Source of the DNA: JBBSMX01 sp038232935
GTDB taxonomy: Bacteria; Bacteroidota; Rhodothermia; Rhodothermales; JANQRZ01
Assembly: GCA_038232935.1 (NCBI GenBank)
Contig: JBBSMX010000048.1
Coordinates: 1-25,963 of the forward strand
Direction of reading: 5' to 3'
Length of the DNA: 25,963 bases
Shown here: positions 23,957-25,963 of the stretch, in pieces
Layout: each line of letters begins with the position of its first letter
Numbering within the stretch: the first letter of the stretch is position 1
The notes under the pieces: model-generated
Told to the model about the DNA's origin: nothing
Database searches by the model: none
The model's input: only the letters and a program-made list of their open reading frames with translations
Translations under genes and position numbers: made by a program

Positions 23957-24310
23957 TTAGGGTTTGGTTTCTTGCAAGTGCTCGTCGTACAGGTCGTCAG
24001 CGACAGGGATCATCTCGTTGTAGAACGTTTCCCACTCGCCGGTCTTGTCGCCGCCAATGAGGAGAATCGCCATGCGTCGGGGATCGAAGGCGTAAAACGC
24101 CCTGAGTCTGCGTCCGCCAGCACTTGCGCGGAGTTCTTTCATATCGGGAAAGTGACGCGATGACTCAATGCGTTTGCTATAGGGCTCTTTCAGTCGTGGC
24201 ACCTCATCCTTTAGGCAAATCACGCACCGATCTACAGCATCCTGCTCATCTTCGGTGAGCCCTTCCCACCATTCGCCGAACTCGTCGGTGTACTCGACCT
24301 CCCAAGCCAT
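23957..24310 (-). CDS. higB: RelE/HigB-like toxin (gp49 family)
   Basis: The 117-aa product matches gp49-like HigB toxins: MAWEVEYTDEFGEWWEGL at the start, the LKEPYSKRIESSRHFPDMKELRA segment, then RLRAFYAFDPRRMAILLIGGDKTG, the core strand containing conserved Arg and the GxKTG-like turn. Such toxins cleave mRNA on the ribosome. The ATG at 24310 was chosen over one 22 codons upstream because the family begins at this strand. It precedes the XRE antitoxin by 10 nt on the same strand. The gene appears intact. Confidence 0.85.
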   Translation of the reverse strand: MAWEVEYTDEFGEWWEGLTEDEQDAVDRCVICLKDEVPRLKEPYSKRIESSRHFPDMKELRASAGGRRLRAFYAFDPRRMAILLIGGDKTGEWETFYNEMIPVADDLYDEHLQETKP

Positions 24311-24487
24311 TCGGGGTGCGGTTTCATTGGGTTGTGGTTTAACCCCGATGCGCGAGTCCTTCGGAGGTGTAACCAAGATAGGTGGAGATTATTATTCAGT
24401 CAAGGGAATTATTCACCGGAGTGCATAAGCGTGACACGAGGGTGACACCTATGAAATCTATCTTGTTGCACAACAACCTGATAGGCC
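24311..24487. promoter_or_regulatory. Region between the HigB-like gene and the truncated transposase
   Basis: This should hold the promoter of the toxin-antitoxin pair and the left end of the insertion sequence. A pair of direct GTGACAC repeats (24431-24437 and 24442-24448) and inverted CAAGATAG/CTATCTTG copies (24374-24381 and 24458-24465) are visible. The GGGTGACACC at about 24440-24449 could be the terminal repeat of the IS1595 element, but its other end is missing so this cannot be confirmed. Confidence 0.35.
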
Positions 24488-24970
24488 ATGCGCTCGCTCA
24501 CCCTCGCTCAGTTCATCCAGCGGTTCTCCACCGAGCGGGCGTGCCTCGAATACCTCGTCTCCCGCCGCTGGCCCGCCGACGAGTACGGCGGTGGGATACC
24601 CTGTGCGAAGTGCAAGGAGACGACGAAGCACTACCTGATCGAGGAGCGGAAGTGCTACTCGTGCGGCGTATGCGGCTCCCACGTCCACCCCACGGCAGGG
24701 ACCATCTTCCACGGCTCCCGCACCTCCCTCATTACGTGGCTCTACGTCATCTTCCAGATGAGCCACACCCGCACCGGACTCAGCGCCAAGCAGGTCGAGC
24801 GGGAAACCGGAGTCACCTACAAGACGGCGTGGCGGATGTGCAGCCTGATCCGCGCCTCGCTCAAAGAGAAGGACGACGAGACGGGGTGGCTGTTCGGGGA
24901 GCGTCTGAGCGGGACGGTGGAGGTAGACGAGACGTACGTGGGCGGGAAGCCACGCTACAAGGGGCAGAGC
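24488..24970 (+). pseudogene. IS1595-family transposase, C-terminus lost
   Basis: The first 161 residues match IS1595 transposases: a zinc ribbon with Cys39/Cys42 and Cys56/Cys59, a helix-turn-helix-like segment (LSAKQVERETGVTYKTAWRM) and the first catalytic aspartate in VEVDETYVGGKPRYKG (Asp147). Immediately after that the family match stops; the open frame runs on to 25339 as low-complexity Arg/Pro sequence that is antisense to the MscS-like remnant. The second and third catalytic residues and the right inverted repeat are absent, so the element cannot move by itself. The break near 24965-24970 coincides with the break in the channel remnant. Confidence 0.9.
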
Positions 24971-25304
24971 CGGCAATCGCCCCGGTCAGGCTCTGATGGA
25001 AGATGCCGCCCGCGATCAGCAGCCCCAGCACGAAGTAGAGCGCCAGCGAGACGACGACGTGGACGAGTGCGGGGGCTCGATGGCCCTACGCGCGCAGGAA
25101 CACTACGTCGAGCACGAAGAACCGGAGGGCCTGGACGCCGAAGACGCCCAGCGACGCGAGGAAGCCAGCGAAGAGCCAGCGCAGGGACCTCTCCTCCAAT
25201 ACATCTGGCGAGCCGGCAAGGGTGTACGCCACGCCGAAGGCCACGCCGAGCACGAGGGCGAAGACGAGCGAGAGCCGGAGCTTGCGGAGGGGGGAGGTAC
25301 TCAT
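24965..25304 (-). pseudogene. N-terminal remnant of an MscS-like channel
   Basis: The minus-strand frame from the ATG at 25304 gives MSTSPLRKLRLSLVFALVLGV, a first membrane helix, then RWLFAGFLASLGVFGVQALRFFVLDVVFLRA, a TAG at 25086-25088, and in the same frame GHRAPALVHVVVSLALYFVLGLLIAG and SLTGAIAGSA. The last part matches the sequence just before the pore helix (normally GSAVLSVVLGLALQ) of MscS-type channels with a cNMP domain. The gene stops there, at the junction with the IS1595 fragment. The in-frame nonsense codon and the truncation make it non-functional. Together with the remnant at 19364-19841 it may represent one ancestral gene. Confidence 0.7.
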
Positions 25305-25349
25305 ACCCAGTCAGGAGTCGAGGTCGTGCGCCGCCGTAAAGGCGGAGAA

Positions 25350-25383
25350 GCTTGAAGATGCTATCGCGCCGCCGGATTTCCAA
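25350..25383 (-). promoter_or_regulatory. Second copy of the fdhA promoter-like element
   Basis: The minus strand reads TTGGAAATCC...GGCGGCG...GCATCTTCAAGC, matching 19293-19326 at 28 of 34 bases. It ends 45 nt before the start of the MscS-like remnant, in the right orientation to be its promoter or leader. Confidence 0.45.
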
Positions 25384-25494
25384 CCTCCTCGGCGTCGTGC
25401 CCCTCCATCAGGGCCGACCTCCGCCTGCTCGGTGCGCGTATCTCCCGATCTGCGGCCCAATCGTCTACGAGCCGAGAGCCGGTTGCCGAAATGC

Positions 25495-25530
25495 AGAACG
25501 CCCGCGCTCGAAGGGAGACGCGGGCGTTCT
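25495..25530. terminator. Intrinsic terminator hairpin
   Basis: A 12-bp inverted repeat (AGAACGCCCGCG at 25495-25506 and its complement at 25519-25530) around a 12-nt loop. It lies just downstream of the second tRNA-Ala fragment on the minus strand, mirroring the hairpin at 23233-23268 although the sequence differs. Confidence 0.7.
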
Positions 25531-25533
25531 TTC

Positions 25534-25575
25534 GTGTGGAGCTAAGCGGGTTCGAACCGCTGACCTCCGCGAGTT
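25534..25575 (-). pseudogene. tRNA-Ala 3' fragment, second copy
   Basis: The minus strand carries GGAGGTCAGCGG, TTCGAAC, CCGCT and TAGCTCCA, the T arm and acceptor 3' half of tRNA-Ala, with no D arm or 5' acceptor. Bases 25534-25565 are identical to 23272-23303. Such fragments are left by integration at a tRNA 3' end and mark attachment sites; here the two copies flank 2.2 kb. Confidence 0.7.
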
Positions 25576-25576
25576 C

Positions 25577-25815
25577 CTACCATAGGTAGTCTTCGTAGAA
25601 GCGGATGCCCTTGCGCTGACCGTTCTTCGGTGGGGCAAGCCGGATCGTCAAAGCGGTGCGGCCTTCGAAATCCTCCGGCTCGAACCAGCAAAGCGCGTCT
25701 ACTTGCGGAATGAAGGCAACGATGGCGTCCACTTCCACCCGAGAGTATCCCTTCGACGTACACCGTCGATGGCGGAACGATTGCAGATGCACGGCGACGG
25801 CGTTCTCGCTCTTCG
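25577..25815 (-). pseudogene. C-terminal remnant of a PD-(D/E)XK endonuclease-like gene
   Basis: The minus-strand frame ending at 25577 gives SFRHRRCTSKGYSRVEVDAI followed by VAFIPQVDALCWFEPEDF and RLAPPKNGQRKGIRFYEDYLW, the C-terminal half of a family of small PD-(D/E)XK endonucleases sometimes associated with group I introns. The part upstream of about 25815 in the same frame is not recognisable and abuts a transposase end, so the N-terminus with the first catalytic residue is missing. It may be a remnant of an element inserted at the tRNA. Confidence 0.5.
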
Positions 25816-25836
25816 AGGAACTAGGTAGTCTCCCGG

Positions 25837-25962
25837 CTATGTGTTGACGAGCACCGGCAGAGCCCGTAGCAACTCCTCCACGGACCACACGTGATCCGTC
25901 AGGCCCGCCGCCATCGCGGGCGTTCGCCCTCGCCACCGACGCCGGAAGCGACCCACCTCGGG
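25837..25962 (-). CDS. Transposase C-terminus, cut by the window edge
   Basis: The frame ending in the TAG at 25837-25839 reads RRRWRGRTPAMAAGLTDHVW then SVEELLRALPVLVNT. The TPAMAAGLTDHxWSVEELL pattern is a common ending of insertion-sequence transposases; I cannot name the family with certainty. The rest lies beyond the right edge. Confidence 0.55.
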   Translation of the reverse strand, partial: PEVGRFRRRWRGRTPAMAAGLTDHVWSVEELLRALPVLVNT

Positions 25963-25963
25963 C

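Noticed and set aside
25004..25339. C-terminal half of the transposase frame
   Set aside because: After the DETYVGGK motif the frame is antisense to the channel remnant and has low-complexity Arg/Pro composition.
25352..25585. Plus-strand frame ending GAKRVRTADLREFLP
   Set aside because: This ending is a well-known false protein made by translating the complement of a tRNA 3' end.

Overview
The window is GC-rich bacterial DNA. Its gene content (a type I-C CRISPR-Cas locus, a NuoG-like formate dehydrogenase with DUF1641/DUF3995/DUF7009-type companions, mostly weak Shine-Dalgarno sites) fits a member of Rhodothermota/Bacteroidota such as Rhodothermales. That assignment is an inference from gene style, not a search result.

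Region 1 (1-12427) is one CRISPR-Cas island. On the minus strand it reads cas3 - cas5c - cas8c - cas7 - [toxin-antitoxin pair on the opposite strand] - cas4 - cas1 - cas2, the canonical I-C order. A short array (array 1, running off the left edge) lies downstream of cas2. A long array (array 2, 42 identical-looking repeats plus one variant) diverges from cas3. The interference genes (cas3/5/8/7) and the adaptation genes (cas4/1/2) are separated by a VapBC-like antitoxin/PIN-toxin pair whose start codon overlaps that of cas4 in a CATG. cas8c carries a one-base frameshift near 4600. The two arrays use two versions of one 37-nt repeat that differ by compensatory changes in a UUCG-capped hairpin, and array 2 ends in a hybrid, fully palindromic hairpin that also supplies the stop codon of the neighbouring gene.

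Region 2 (12424-19271) is a formate dehydrogenase operon on the minus strand: fdhA (Mo/W catalytic subunit with a NuoG-like Fe-S domain), a DUF1641 protein, a small four-helix membrane protein, fdhD (sulfur transfer to the cofactor), a small DUF7009-like protein, mobA (molybdopterin guanylyltransferase) and a lipoprotein alpha/beta hydrolase. Most junctions overlap or are very tight, so the genes are probably co-transcribed.

Region 3 (19272-25963) is a mosaic of recent gain and loss. A broken cyclic-nucleotide-binding-domain gene (19364-19841) and a broken N-terminal part of an MscS-like channel (24965-25304) lie in the same orientation and correct order, and look like the two ends of one ancestral channel gene. 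Between them sit a two-component pair (a response-regulator receiver fused to a thioredoxin-reductase-like flavoprotein, plus a cNMP-domain histidine kinase), a HigBA-type toxin-antitoxin pair, a truncated IS1595 transposase and a tRNA-Ala 3' fragment. That fragment recurs as an exact 32-bp direct repeat 2.26 kb further right, as expected of integration at a tRNA. The right edge has remnants of a PD-(D/E)XK endonuclease gene and the end of another insertion-sequence transposase.
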